Counted from the first letter of the stretch, positions 37,100 through 47,600 are shown. The stretch: 64,000 bases of DNA from GCA-003244245 sp963823755 (GCA_963823755.1 CAWGMP010000005.1:310001-374000), one strand, 5' to 3'. The notes: generated by a model from the letters alone, not told the origin. Program-made: numbers and translations.

Positions 37100-38704
37100 T
37101 CACCCCACCCCATAACCCACCAACCGCTCATCAAGCGCCCGAACCGCAACAGTATCCTGCCAGGGTTGCATACCAGCACGAGCCTGCACCAACCGCTCAA
37201 TCAGCCGAACGGAACTATGGCCGGCCGCAATCTCTCCGGCATCACCAAGCAGCCGCGCCGCTTCATCGATCTCATCGCACTGCACATACGCCTCACCGAG
37301 GCCGATAGTAGCCATAGCAAGGTCTCGGGAAAATGATCGATCCATGACTTCGAGGGCCTGTCGTCGATAGAAAACAGCGCGATCAGGCTCCCCGAGTTCG
37401 AGGTGGCACCCGCCGCGAATCGAGATATGTACCGCTTCGTCATACGTGGTATAGCTCGGGGCGTTGTCATCGGCCCTCGTGAGCGCGCTGTGGGCAGCGT
37501 CAAGGGCGGTCAAGCAGGCGTCTCGCTGCCCGTCAGCGGCATACGCCCGAGCGGCCACGTCAGCGGTGTAGGCACGCAACCGCACGTCACCAGTGCAATC
37601 GGCCCACTGTCCGGCCGCGACAGCATGATCGATGCCGATGCGCGGTTTACCCTGCCAGGTTGCCAGGCTGCTCATCTCGCACAACACGAAGGCACCCAGC
37701 CCGGTGTCCTCGGCCTCGTGAGCCAACGCCCGGGCGTCCTCATAGTAGTACCCGGCATGATCGAACTGCTTGAGGTCAAACGAGAGCCACCCGGCCTGAC
37801 GTGAAGCCTCGCTCAGCACCGAGAGCATCCGGGGCTTTAAGGCGGGTGGGCAGTCGGGCACCAGCGCGCGAGCCAGGTCACGCTGAGCCAGAACGGTAGT
37901 GAGGACGGCCTGCGGACCCAGCGCGTGATCCTGCTGCCGACAGTGCCACAGCACGGCTTCGATGTGCTCGATGGTCTGCGCATCGACCCGGCTCGACGCG
38001 CTGAGCACCGACGCCACGCGCTCATGTTCGTCACCAGCAATGGCCGGAAACACCGACGCGACGCTCGCCGCCCAGGCCAGCAGACGCAGCACGTCACGAC
38101 GGTCCATGGAGTGCGCCCAACTGCGAAGGAACTGAACAAGCTGATGATACGCCCGATCACGGTCACCAGGCGTGATGCGAGCCTCACGATCAGGCAGCAC
38201 CAGTGATCCCAGGTGTTGCATGAGCAATGCCACAAATGTGTCCGGCAGCCCAAGCCCGGTTGCCGTCGCCCACACTGCCACATCACCCGGCATTACAAGC
38301 TCGGCCTCAGGTTTAGGCAGCACAAGTGCTGTTGTCCGCGTGCTGCTTGTCGTATCAAGGTGTCGGAAATCAGGCAGATCAACAAGCAAGTCACTGACCG
38401 CGCACTCATAGAGTTCTGCCAGCTTGCCGAGATTGTCGAAAGAAGGAGCATGCCCGGTAGTACCCGGCCATGTCTCCCAGTACGAGAACATCTTGAAGGT
38501 CTTCAGTTCATCAGGCCAGCGCTTGTTCCACTCATCAGACGCCTCACGCTGACTCCACCCATGGGCGTAGCGAAGAGCTACCCGGGCATTGAAGCGGTAG
38601 CGCTGCCGCAGTGCCTCAGCTACCTCCACCCATGACTTGCCCTCAGCCCGCAGCGAACCCACCAATTGTTCACGCTGCTGCTTCCGACTGCACAACTCCC
38701 CCAT
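37100..38704 (-). CDS. Xre-like HTH regulator with TPR-type C-terminal domain
   Basis: A 534-aa protein. An N-terminal region (residues 20 to 100) has an extended HTH (WVEVAEALRQRYRFNARVAL, HGWSQREASDEWN) and is followed by about 400 residues of helical repeats (AAHSALTRADDNAPSYTTYD and similar). Such regulators are frequent in streptomycetes and Pseudonocardiaceae. It is not closely related to the array at 3.7 to 9 kb. It is divergent from a small conserved protein at 39113. Ligand unknown. Confidence 0.8.
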   Translation of the reverse strand: MGELCSRKQQREQLVGSLRAEGKSWVEVAEALRQRYRFNARVALRYAHGWSQREASDEWNKRWPDELKTFKMFSYWETWPGTTGHAPSFDNLGKLAELYECAVSDLLVDLPDFRHLDTTSSTRTTALVLPKPEAELVMPGDVAVWATATGLGLPDTFVALLMQHLGSLVLPDREARITPGDRDRAYHQLVQFLRSWAHSMDRRDVLRLLAWAASVASVFPAIAGDEHERVASVLSASSRVDAQTIEHIEAVLWHCRQQDHALGPQAVLTTVLAQRDLARALVPDCPPALKPRMLSVLSEASRQAGWLSFDLKQFDHAGYYYEDARALAHEAEDTGLGAFVLCEMSSLATWQGKPRIGIDHAVAAGQWADCTGDVRLRAYTADVAARAYAADGQRDACLTALDAAHSALTRADDNAPSYTTYDEAVHISIRGGCHLELGEPDRAVFYRRQALEVMDRSFSRDLAMATIGLGEAYVQCDEIDEAARLLGDAGEIAAGHSSVRLIERLVQARAGMQPWQDTVAVRALDERLVGYGVG

Positions 38705-39112
38705 AGCACATCCCTTAGCGTCCGTGCGGCCTCACTCCGTAGGCGGCTTTCACCGCTCGATAGCTGGACGCTACCCGGCCAGCCTAACCCGACCAAACCA
38801 GAACAAAAAGTTCCAAAGCCGTCGGGATCATCGCGTGAGCGATCACGACCGCTCCGGGTGGGCTGACGCCGGAACCATGGGCACGGTAGTACCCAAGGCC
38901 CCAGGATCCGGGCTGACGAGTCATCCCAGCACGCGGTTAGTGCCCCTGCCGGTTGGTTTTGCGCTCTCCTCCTTCCAGCGCAGACCGAACCAGCGGCCAG
39001 GCACCCATCCCCCGAACCGCGCGCTACCCCAGCCCAGGGATGGACTCGGCCCGGTCCTGGGTGCCTGCCAAGCCAATGAGGCGGCTGAGACGAACAGGAG
39101 CGCCACCTACCC
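38705..39112. other. 408-bp divergent gap upstream of the HTH regulator
   Basis: No gene is supported here. It should contain the promoters of the regulator and of the small protein at 39113. An interrupted dyad ATCGC-GTGA-GCGAT occurs near 38830. I see no conserved RNA. Confidence 0.35.
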
Positions 39113-39385
39113 ATGCACACCACTGAGAACCAGGGAACCCATCACCACACCCGTGACGTAGACAGGGACCGGACAGTGATCGAGGTATCCGACCGCGTCC
39201 CCGGTGAACGCGTCCGCCTGGTGGTGCAGGGCCGCCGCACTGACGACAACAGTACGTGCACCCTGGTGGTGATCCACGAGGACAACGGCACCTGGGCCAT
39301 TCACGGGCTGGGCAATCCAGGAGTGCGCTTGCCGACCGCTGACATGGTCGCCCTGGTCGAGGCGATCCTGGTGTTGGCCCGATGA
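39113..39385 (+). CDS. Small conserved protein divergent to the HTH regulator
   Basis: A 90-aa acidic protein with a beta-rich core (VPGERVRLVVQGRRTDDNST, CTLVVIHEDNGTWAIHGLGN) and a C-terminal helix. I have seen similar short proteins beside Xre/TPR regulators in actinomycetes, without function. ATG 39113 follows AGGAG at 15 bp. Its stop overlaps a 26-codon frame by 4 bp. Confidence 0.6.
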   Translation: MHTTENQGTHHHTRDVDRDRTVIEVSDRVPGERVRLVVQGRRTDDNSTCTLVVIHEDNGTWAIHGLGNPGVRLPTADMVALVEAILVLAR

Positions 39386-39462
39386 ACAGGACCGACATGC
39401 TGCCTGGGATAGTCGTGCAGGACCTGCCAGCCGTCAGCGCGGGAATCGACGACCTTCAGTAA
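39382..39462 (+). CDS. 26-aa peptide translationally coupled to the small protein
   Basis: ATG 39382 overlaps the TGA of the preceding gene (ATGA) and encodes MNRTDMLPGIVVQDLPAVSA plus six residues, then TAA. The overlap suggests coupling, but it may equally be the start of a gene lost when the following region decayed. Confidence 0.3.
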   Translation: MNRTDMLPGIVVQDLPAVSAGIDDLQ

Positions 39463-39756
39463 ACCGGTTTCAAGAGTAGGATTTGGGAAATGCAGGAGGA
39501 AGTGGTCATCCGCATCAGAACGCTCATGAGACGCGCAGGGCTGACCGGTGTAGGGCTGTCGTCCCTCGGACCCACCATCTACAGCGTTTCGACGCGGGCA
39601 AAGCCCACGCCGTGGTCGGGACTCTTCGCTCGCTGATGACCGAGAACGGCATCAGGGCGAGGGTGTGGGCCACCGCGGCCAACCAAGCGGGCGCGTCGAT
39701 ACGGCAGGTCCCGAACGCCGGCGCGGGAGTCGGCGCACATAACCGGCAACACTGAG

Positions 39757-40074
39757 ACCTGCCGTTTCCGGTTCGGCGTCGGCGCCAGTTGGCCCAAGTC
39801 ACTGCGGGACTGGCTCAGACACGCGCAACAAGCCGAAGATCACGGCTACGACGTGCCCACGGTTTCGGATCACATGGACGACCAGTTGTCGCCCATGTTG
39901 GCACTGGCGACGGCGGCAACAGTCACGTCGTCGATCAACCTGGGTACCCTGGTGCTCTGCAACGGCCTCCGCAACCCTGTGGTGGTGGCCGACGAGGCAT
40001 TGACCATCGGCGCCATGTCCGCCGGGCGGATGGAACTGGGCTTGGGAGCCGGCTGGAAACTATCCGACTACCGG
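39757..40074 (+). pseudogene. LLM-class F420-dependent oxidoreductase, 5' part
   Basis: FRFGVGASWPKSLRDWLRHA, then VPTVSDHMDDQLSPMLALAT and GRMELGLGAGW are the N-terminal half of a luciferase-like monooxygenase fold of the actinobacterial F420 type. No start codon is visible in frame. The gene is interrupted at 40074/40075 by two tandem IS110 elements; joining 40074 to 43386 continues in frame (SDYR-VSGVEF). The 294 bp before it hold no gene I can support. Confidence 0.8.
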
Positions 40075-40309
40075 ACCAGTAGCTGGGGCCGCTGCGCTGG
40101 GCCGCCGTGGAGGCGGGAAAATGGGGTCGCGCTCGTCCGGGACGCCGATGTATCTGTGATGCCTTGTGAGCTCGTGGACCAGTATGGCGCTGGGGGCCAC
40201 CGACAGGAACTGTCGATTGTTGCCGTGAGCACGCGGGTCAGACTCTTAAGCCCTGTGGTCCCTCCGGACGGGCGTGTGAGGCCTATCGGTTCGTCTCTGG
40301 GGAGGGTTC
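40075..40309 (+). ncRNA. Left non-coding end of IS110 copy 1, candidate bridge RNA region
   Basis: These 235 bp carry no coding frame of their own and are repeated exactly at 41731 to 41965. Published work on IS110 elements locates the bridge RNA in the left end for the IS110 subgroup. Placement here follows from element architecture only; I have not folded it. Confidence 0.4.
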
Positions 40310-41555
40310 ATGGAGTTGTTGCATGAGCGGTGCGCGGCGTTGGACATCGGGAAGAAGGACCTCAAGGCGTGCGTGCGGACCCCGAGCCCGAGGGGGAAGC
40401 GGTCTCGTCGCCAGGAGATCCGCACCGTTCGCCACGACCACCAACTCGCTGTTGGAGTTGCGGGACTGGCTGGTTGCGGAGAAGGTCACCCTGGTGGTGA
40501 TGGAAGCGACGGGGGACTACTGGCGGGGCGCGTTCTACCTGCTGGAGGAGGGCCTGAACGTGATCCTGGTCAACGCCGCGCACGCCAAGGGTCTCCCCGG
40601 GCGCAAAACGGATGTGTCCGACGCGGCATGGCTGTGTCAAATGGGTGAGTGCGGCCTGTTGAAGGCCTCGTTCGTGCCCCCGGAACCGATCCGGCACCTA
40701 CGTGACCTCACCCGCTACCGCTCCACCCTAGCGGCGGAACGGACCCGGGAGGCCCAACGGCTGGAGAAGGAACTCGAAGACGCCGGGATCAAGCTCTCGT
40801 CGGTAGCTACCGACATCCTCGGGGTCTCCGGGCGGGCCATGCTCACCGCGCTGATCGAGGGTGAACGCGATGTGCACGTGCTGGCCGAGATGGCCAAGGC
40901 CAGGATGCGGTCCAAGATCCCCCACCTGGTGGAGGCACTCACCGGGAACTTCGGTGCCCACCACGCGTTCCTGTGTCGACTGCACCTGGACCGTATCGAC
41001 CAGCTGTCCGCGGCGATCCTGGAACTCTCGATCCGGATCGAGGAGGCGATGCTCCCTTTCGCCCGCCAGATTGACCAGTTGCGGACTATCCCCGGGGTGG
41101 GTCAGGCTACCGCGCAGGTCATCATCGCTGAGACCGGTGGCGACATGAGCCGGTTTCGCACCGCGGGGCATCTGGCCTCCTGGGCCGGGGTCTGCCCCGG
41201 CCACCACGAGTCCGCCGGGAAACGCAAATCCGGGAAGACCCGCCACGGTAACCGATGGCTCGGGGCCGCCCTGGGAACCGCCGCGATGGCCGCCTCCCGG
41301 ACCAAGAACACCACCTACCTCGGGGCCCGCTACCACCGCCTCGTGCCCCGGTTAGGGAAGAAGAAAGCGATCGTCGCCATCGAGCACTCCATCCTGACCT
41401 CGGTCTGGCACATGCTCACCCACGACGTCGACTACCACGACCTGGGCGCAGACTACTTCACCCGCCGCGACCCCCAACGCGCCATGAGAAACATCGTCCG
41501 CCAAGCCAACGCCCTGGGATTCACCGTCCGCTTCGACCCCATCCCCGCCGCCTAA
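40310..41555 (+). pseudogene. IS110 transposase, copy 1 (one-base insertion)
   Basis: Same as copy 2 except for one extra T at about 40429 after EIRTV, which breaks the frame at codon 40. The rest is open from an alternative start at 40323 (410 codons), but that product lacks the correct first strand and so the first catalytic Asp. Dead unless rescued by frameshifting. Confidence 0.85.
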
Positions 41556-41582
41556 CCCACCCCACCCAACCCAGCACGACAA

Positions 41583-41730
41583 CTCCACCCCCACCCGGCT
41601 CCGCTAACGCTGCGCCGGGTCCAAACCCTGCCCGTCCCCGACACCATTTTCTCAGGCCAACCTCACCCCCACCCAGCTCCGCTGCGCTGCGCCGGGTCTC
41701 ACCCCTGCCCGTCCCCGACTGTATTTTCGG
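41583..41730 (+). repeat. Imperfect direct repeat in the IS110 right end
   Basis: Two units, 41583 to 41656 and 41662 to 41730, share CACCCCCACCC, GCTGCGCCGGGT and TGCCCGTCCCCGAC in the same order. Each contains an ACCC[GA]GC...GCCGGGT hairpin. The same pair recurs in copy 2 at 43238 to 43385. Confidence 0.8.
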
Positions 41731-43385
41731 ACCAGTAGCTGGGGCCGCTGCGCTGGGCCGCCGTGGAGGCGGGAAAATGGGGTCGCGCTCGTCCGGGACG
41801 CCGATGTATCTGTGATGCCTTGTGAGCTCGTGGACCAGTATGGCGCTGGGGGCCACCGACAGGAACTGTCGATTGTTGCCGTGAGCACGCGGGTCAGACT
41901 CTTAAGCCCTGTGGTCCCTCCGGACGGGCGTGTGAGGCCTATCGGTTCGTCTCTGGGGAGGGTTCATGGAGTTGTTGCATGAGCGGTGCGCGGCGTTGGA
42001 CATCGGGAAGAAGGACCTCAAGGCGTGCGTGCGGACCCCGAGCCCGAGGGGGAAGCGGTCTCGTCGCCAGGAGATCCGCACCGTCGCCACGACCACCAAC
42101 TCGCTGTTGGAGTTGCGGGACTGGCTGGTTGCGGAGAAGGTCACCCTGGTGGTGATGGAAGCGACGGGGGACTACTGGCGGGGCGCGTTCTACCTGCTGG
42201 AGGAGGGCCTGAACGTGATCCTGGTCAACGCCGCGCACGCCAAGGGTCTCCCCGGGCGCAAAACGGATGTGTCCGACGCGGCATGGCTGTGTCAAATGGG
42301 TGAGTGCGGCCTGTTGAAGGCCTCGTTCGTGCCCCCGGAACCGATCCGGCACCTACGTGACCTCACCCGCTACCGCTCCACCCTAGCGGCGGAACGGACC
42401 CGGGAGGCCCAACGGCTGGAGAAGGAACTCGAAGACGCCGGGATCAAGCTCTCGTCGGTAGCTACCGACATCCTCGGGGTCTCCGGGCGGGCCATGCTCA
42501 CCGCGCTGATCGAGGGTGAACGCGATGTGCACGTGCTGGCCGAGATGGCCAAGGCCAGGATGCGGTCCAAGATCCCCCACCTGGTGGAGGCACTCACCGG
42601 GAACTTCGGTGCCCACCACGCGTTCCTGTGTCGACTGCACCTGGACCGTATCGACCAGCTGTCGGCGGCGATCCTGGAACTCTCGATCCGGATCGAGGAG
42701 GCGATGCTCCCTTTCGCCCGCCAGATTGACCAGTTGCGGACTATCCCCGGGGTGGGTCAGGCTACCGCGCAGGTCATCATCGCTGAGACCGGTGGCGACA
42801 TGAGCCGGTTTCGCACCGCGGGGCATCTGGCCTCCTGGGCCGGGGTCTGCCCCGGCCACCACGAGTCCGCCGGGAAACGCAAATCCGGGAAGACCCGCCA
42901 CGGTAACCGATGGCTCGGGGCCGCCCTGGGAACCGCCGCGATGGCCGCCTCCCGGACCAAGAACACCACCTACCTCGGGGCCCGCTACCACCGCCTCGTG
43001 CCCCGGTTAGGGAAGAAGAAAGCGATCGTCGCCATCGAGCACTCCATCCTGACCTCGGTCTGGCACATGCTCACCCACGACGTCGACTACCACGACCTGG
43101 GCGCAGACTACTTCACCCGCCGCGACCCCCAACGCGCCATGAGAAACATCGTCCGCCAAGCCAACGCCCTGGGATTCACCGTCCGCTTCGACCCCATCCC
43201 CGCCGCCTAACCCACCCCACCCAACCCAGCACGACAACTCCACCCCCACCCGGCTCCGCTAACGCTGCGCCGGGTCCAAACCCTGCCCGTCCCCGACACC
43301 ATTTTCTCAGGCCAACCTCACCCCCACCCAGCTCCGCTGCGCTGCGCCGGGTCTCACCCCTGCCCGTCCCCGACTGTATTTTCGG
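41731..43385 (+). mobile_element. IS110-family element, copy 2
   Basis: A 1655-bp element, head-to-tail with copy 1 and apart from the single base at the frameshift almost identical. The right border joins LLM sequence at 43386. The tandem junction at 41730/41731 reproduces the right-end/left-end junction of the circular transposition intermediate, which in this family can create a promoter. Confidence 0.9.
41966..43210 (+). CDS. IS110 transposase (DEDD recombinase), intact
   Basis: A 414-aa recombinase. The RuvC-like DEDD domain has D12 (ALDIGKKD), E65 (VVMEATGDYW), and D101/D104 (KTDVSDA). The C-terminal Tnp20 domain contains IPGVGQATAQVIIAETGGDM and GVCPGHHESAGKRKSGKT with the candidate catalytic serine. 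Full length, so this copy could mobilise both. Confidence 0.93.
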   Translation: MELLHERCAALDIGKKDLKACVRTPSPRGKRSRRQEIRTVATTTNSLLELRDWLVAEKVTLVVMEATGDYWRGAFYLLEEGLNVILVNAAHAKGLPGRKTDVSDAAWLCQMGECGLLKASFVPPEPIRHLRDLTRYRSTLAAERTREAQRLEKELEDAGIKLSSVATDILGVSGRAMLTALIEGERDVHVLAEMAKARMRSKIPHLVEALTGNFGAHHAFLCRLHLDRIDQLSAAILELSIRIEEAMLPFARQIDQLRTIPGVGQATAQVIIAETGGDMSRFRTAGHLASWAGVCPGHHESAGKRKSGKTRHGNRWLGAALGTAAMAASRTKNTTYLGARYHRLVPRLGKKKAIVAIEHSILTSVWHMLTHDVDYHDLGADYFTRRDPQRAMRNIVRQANALGFTVRFDPIPAA

Positions 43386-43883
43386 GTCAGCGGGGTGGAG
43401 TTTCGCGATGCCGCCACGAGGGTGGACAGCCTGGCGAACTCGCTGCGCATCGTGAAACGCCATCTGACGGACAACGCCTTCTTCCCGGCCACGTCCGGCG
43501 CGGACATCATCAGCTTGGGACCCGCGACCCGGCACGGTCGGATGGTGGATCGGACCATGACTCTCCAGGCGACCGAGGAGAAGATTGGGTGGATACGGGA
43601 CGCCGCAGGCACGAGATTCCCCGGCATCGAGCTGAACGCCGTCGTCTTCGAGGTCGCGGTCACCCCGCGATGGCGGTCCGCGGCTCATGACGTAACGGCG
43701 ACGCGAACTGGGCTCGATGTCGCGGGCGTCATGGCCTCCCCGCACTTCCTGGTCGGCACCGTGCCGCAGATCGTCGAGAAGCTGACCGGGCTGCGTGAGG
43801 CGCTCGGGATCTCGTACTTTAAAGTCCCGGGTCGGCACCTGGTCGACTTCGCCCCCGTGGTGGCCGCTCTGCACGGCGGGTAG
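43386..43883 (+). pseudogene. LLM-class F420-dependent oxidoreductase, 3' part
   Basis: Continues the gene broken at 40074: GVEFRDAATRVDSLANSLRI and LDVAGVMASPHFLVGTVPQI, ending at TAG 43881. With the 5' part it gives about 271 residues, the usual length. Residues for F420 binding are spread over both parts. Confidence 0.8.
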
Positions 43884-43965
43884 ACGCCCGGACTGGTCAG
43901 TCAGGTCGGGCGGCCACCACACGGCGGATCAGCTCGACCATCTGCGAACTCTCCTCCGCGGCCAG

Positions 43966-44102
43966 GTGCCCGTCGCCGGAATGATGTTCAGGCTGATCGT
44001 CATGCTAGCGAGGACGCGCGTCAGATGCTCGAACTCATGATGACGGTTCTGGGCGCTCAACTGGCCCAGCGCGAAGCGGATCTCCGCCTTCGTCTGCTCG
44101 AC
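43966..44102 (-). pseudogene. N-terminal fragment of an unnamed actinobacterial protein
   Basis: Translation gives VEQTKAEIRFALGQLSAQNR, HHEFEHLTRVLASMTISLNI and IPATG, then the similarity ends. I recall this start from large actinobacterial proteins of unknown function but cannot name the family. The rest of the gene is absent. Confidence 0.35.
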
Positions 44103-44425
44103 ACTCGACAGTCGCGTACTCCGAACTCCTCAACGCGGCACGCTCCAGCATGACGCCGCGCCCTCAGGTGGTACGTCTCGCCGCACCTCGGATAAGTCGG
44201 GTCGCACCCTCAAGATCGGCAGTCCGTCTGGAGCTTCGCATGCTAGAGGATTGACCGCGTGAAGTTGGTGTTAGTGGTCGTAGGCGATCAGTGATCGTTT
44301 GCTGGTCTGTTCCCCGATCACAGCCGACCAAGATCCCCGACGGACATCAGGGACGGCTGGCACTCGCACCCGGTAGGTGTCTTCGAGTACCAGCCGTCCC
44401 GGTGTTGATGTTGCCCATGTTTTGT

Positions 44426-44470
44426 GTGCCCCCAGTGGGAGTCGAACCCACACTGGGATCCTTTTAAGGG
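44426..44470 (-). repeat. att-like duplicate of a tRNA 3' half (left island border)
   Basis: 45 bp matching 58992 to 59036 with one mismatch (44434 A versus 59000 G). They cover the anticodon loop, T arm and acceptor strand. The 5' half of the tRNA is not present in foldable form. A direct repeat in the same orientation as the intact tRNA is the expected product of site-specific integration into a tRNA 3' end. The bases 44471 to 44690 hold no gene. Confidence 0.8.
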
Positions 44471-44690
44471 GACTGGCTTTCCGAGTTCGCTACCGCCTCC
44501 GACCTGCGATAGCGCGTCAAGCGACGCGCCCCAGCATCCGACTTGGGCACGTATCGGGCACAGCCCTTGTACCTCAGGCGCTTGCCACGGGAGGCCTCGT
44601 GGTGGTCCTCGGGGAGGTCGGTGGGAGTCACACCCAGTCATCCACCGAGCTAGAGGGGCTTGGCGTTTGGTTGTGGGGAGGGATTCAGTG

Positions 44691-47600
44691 TCAGTTCGTC
44701 GTCCACCGGGCTAGGTGTATTTGGGCGGCTCGGGTGTCCTGGTGGTCGGGGCCAAATATCCGCGCTAAGTCCTCGACCAGCGTGGCCGCTAGCTCTTGGG
44801 CCCGGACTACGTCGCCGGCTTCCCCGGTCCACCGGGTCAGGTGGGCCCGGGCGTCTAGGGTGTATCGGTGGTCGGGGCCGAGGACCCGGGTGTCGTCTTC
44901 GACCAGCTCTGCGGCTAGTTCCCGGGCCCGCGCTGCGTCCCCGGCCTCGCCGGTCCACCGGGCCAGGTGGGCCCGGGCAAGCAGGGTGTGTCGGTGCTGG
45001 GGGCCGAGGACCCGGGTGTCGTCCTCGACCAGCTCTGCGGCTAGTTCCCGGGCCCGCGCTGCGTCCCCGGCCTCGCCGGTCCACTGGGCGAGGTGGGCTC
45101 GGGCGGCCAATGTCTGTCGATGGTCGGGACCGAGCACCCGTTGGGTGTCCCCCACTACCGCGGCGGCCAGCTCGCGGGCTTTCACCGCGTCCCCGGCCTC
45201 TCCGGTCCACCGACCCAGGTAGGCCCGAGCAAACAGGGTGTATCGGTGCTCGGGACCGAGCCCCAGCTGGTCCACCAGCTCAGCAGTCAGTTCCCGAGCC
45301 TGCACCACGTCCCCGACCGCTCCCGTCCACCGGACGAGGTCACTGTGGGCGTACAGGATGTCGTCGTGGTCGGGGCCGAGCACTCGGATCATGTCCTCGA
45401 CCGCCGCGGTGGCGAGTTCGCGCGCGCGGATCACGTCTCCGGCCTTTCCTGTGCAGTGGGCAAGGCTGCTCTGGGCGATCAGCGTGTTCCGGTGGTCGGG
45501 ACCGAACACGCGCGTCATGTCCTCGACCACCGCGGCGAGCAGTTTTCTCACCCGCAGGAAATCACCGCCGGTCATGCCGGTCATGTCGGCGAAGGTGTGA
45601 CGCAGTGTCAGGGAGAGGGGCTGGTCGGGGGTGAGGTGCTCGATCATGGTTCGGACGTGGGCTTGCAGGCTCTGCCATGCGGTGATGGTCACGTGGATGC
45701 CCGGCCACCGGGGGCAGGCCACATCGAGGAGGGCCGCGGCAGCATCGATCCACGGGCGGTGTTCGTTGGCCGCGGTGAGTTGGTCGGCGGTGACGGCTTG
45801 CACGAGCCGGTGCACGGTGACCGACCCCGGCAGCACGGTGACCGATCCCGGGGATCCGGCGCGGGTGAGCAGACCGTAGGCGGCTAGTTCGGTGACGGCC
45901 CGATGCTGATGGAGTTCGTCGATGAGCAGTGGCCGCAGCAGCTCATCAGCGGGTTTGGGGAGTGTGAGGCGGTCAGTGTCGGGGGTCAGCAGCCTATCCA
46001 GCGGAATGGGGTGAGGGGCATACCAGGCCAACAGGTTGAGCACGGCCCGCGCTGAGGGGGTCAGCTGGTCGAACGCCAGCGTCCAGGTGGTGGCCACGGT
46101 GTCGGGGTAGTCCGGAGCGTGACCCTGCTGGTGTAGGTCAACGCGGCGGCGGCGATACAGGGCCAGATAGCCAGCCAGGTCCAGGGCGCTGTGCGCGACG
46201 TAGCAGCCGGCTTGGGCCAGGGCCAGCGGCAAGCCACCCAACTCGTCAGCCAGTACCGCGGCGGTGGCCTGGTCGGGATCGCCGCTGAGCGAGGTGACCA
46301 GGTGCACCGCGTGGGGCTGGGTCAGCGGCGCGACCGGCAGCACCATCCGCCGATCCGGCCAGGTTCCAGCCCGGCTGGTGACCAGCACGTCACCAGCGCC
46401 AGCAGCGGGGAGCAGCCCCCGCAGCGCTTCGGGTTCGGCGATGTTGTCGATAATCAGCAACCACGGCTCGGTGCGATTGGCCAGCACCGCGTGCACCGCC
46501 TGAACTGGGTCGTGGGTTTGTTCGGCGTATTGCGGGGCCAGGATGTCCAGCAACGCCCGGAACTCCCCCGGTACCGCTTCGGGGTTCTCAGCGCGTACCC
46601 ACCACACCAGCTCGTAATGTTCCTGATAGCGCTGAGCGTAGGCCCGGGCCAGGCTGGTCTTGCCGACCCCACCCAACCCGGTGAGCACCCGCAGCACCGG
46701 CCGGACCGGCCGCTGTGAGTCGGTGAACCCGGCCCGCAACGCGGCCAGTTCTTCTTCCCGGCCAACCACCTCAGCAAAGCCCTGCACCTGGGTGGACACC
46801 ACCCGCTGACCCCCAACACCCCCCTCATCCACCGACAGCCGGGCACTTGTCCCAGCGATCGTCAGCACCGAGGCGCTGAGGCGGCTGCCAGCGGCGGGTG
46901 CAGTCGGCGTCGCGCTGGGAGGCTGCCAATCCAGTCCCGAGGCCTGGGTGAGGATGTCACGCTCCAACCGTCGCAGCGCCGGCCCCGGGTCGATACCCAG
47001 CTCCTCGGCCAACCGCACCCGGGTGACCCGCAGCACCCCCAGCGCCTCGGCCTGCCGCCCGGCACGGTAAAGCGCCACAGCCAGCAGCTCGCAGCCGTGT
47101 TCGCGCAGCGGATGCGCCCGCACCTGCACCTCTAGCTCGGCCACCGCCACGTCATGAGCCCCCACCCTCAGCAGCGCGGCGCACCGCCCCTCGATCACCG
47201 ACAGCCTCAGCTCCTCTAGCCGCGCTACCTCCGACACCACCCACACGGCGTCACGCATGTCGGCATAAGGCTGCCCGCGCCACCACCCCAGCGCGTTGTC
47301 GAACTCACTCAAAGCCCGCTCGGGATCGGCACGACTCAACGCCTCCCGACCGGCGGCGGCATGCCCAACGAACCGATGCACATCGAACTCGACACCACGA
47401 CTATCCAACAGATAACCCGGAGCCCGGGTTCGCAACACCTCAGCCGGTGCCCGAGGCGCCCGCCCCGGCTCCAACACCCGCCGCAGATTCGACACATACG
47501 CCCGCAGCGACGCCATCGCCGCCGGTGGCGGGACTCCCGACCACACCTGCTCAATCACAGCATCGAGCGCCACCGGCTGATCCACCCGACTCAACAACAA

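Larger units (their letters stand above)
40075..41730 (+). mobile_element. IS110-family element, copy 1
   Basis: A 1656-bp element. Its exact length is set by the repeat period with copy 2, which begins at 41731 with no gap. It inserted into the LLM gene without a target duplication; a shared CGG occurs at each border. A left non-coding end of 235 bp precedes the transposase and a 175-bp right end follows. In this family such non-coding ends encode the bridge RNA. Confidence 0.9.

Noticed and set aside
39491..39637. 48-codon frame MQEEVVIRIRTLMRRAG... between the small protein and the LLM gene
   Set aside because: It begins like a small gene but loses any protein-like pattern after 25 residues; insufficient support.
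44377..45222. Plus-strand open frames across the tRNA half and the TPR region (GSRTHTG... and QWESNPH...)
   Set aside because: They are antisense translations of the tRNA-derived sequence, a known false-gene pattern, and of the 126-bp repeats on the other strand.
44760..45520. CRISPR-like array
   Set aside because: The repeats are contiguous 126-bp coding units without unique spacers, each encoding one TPR unit.
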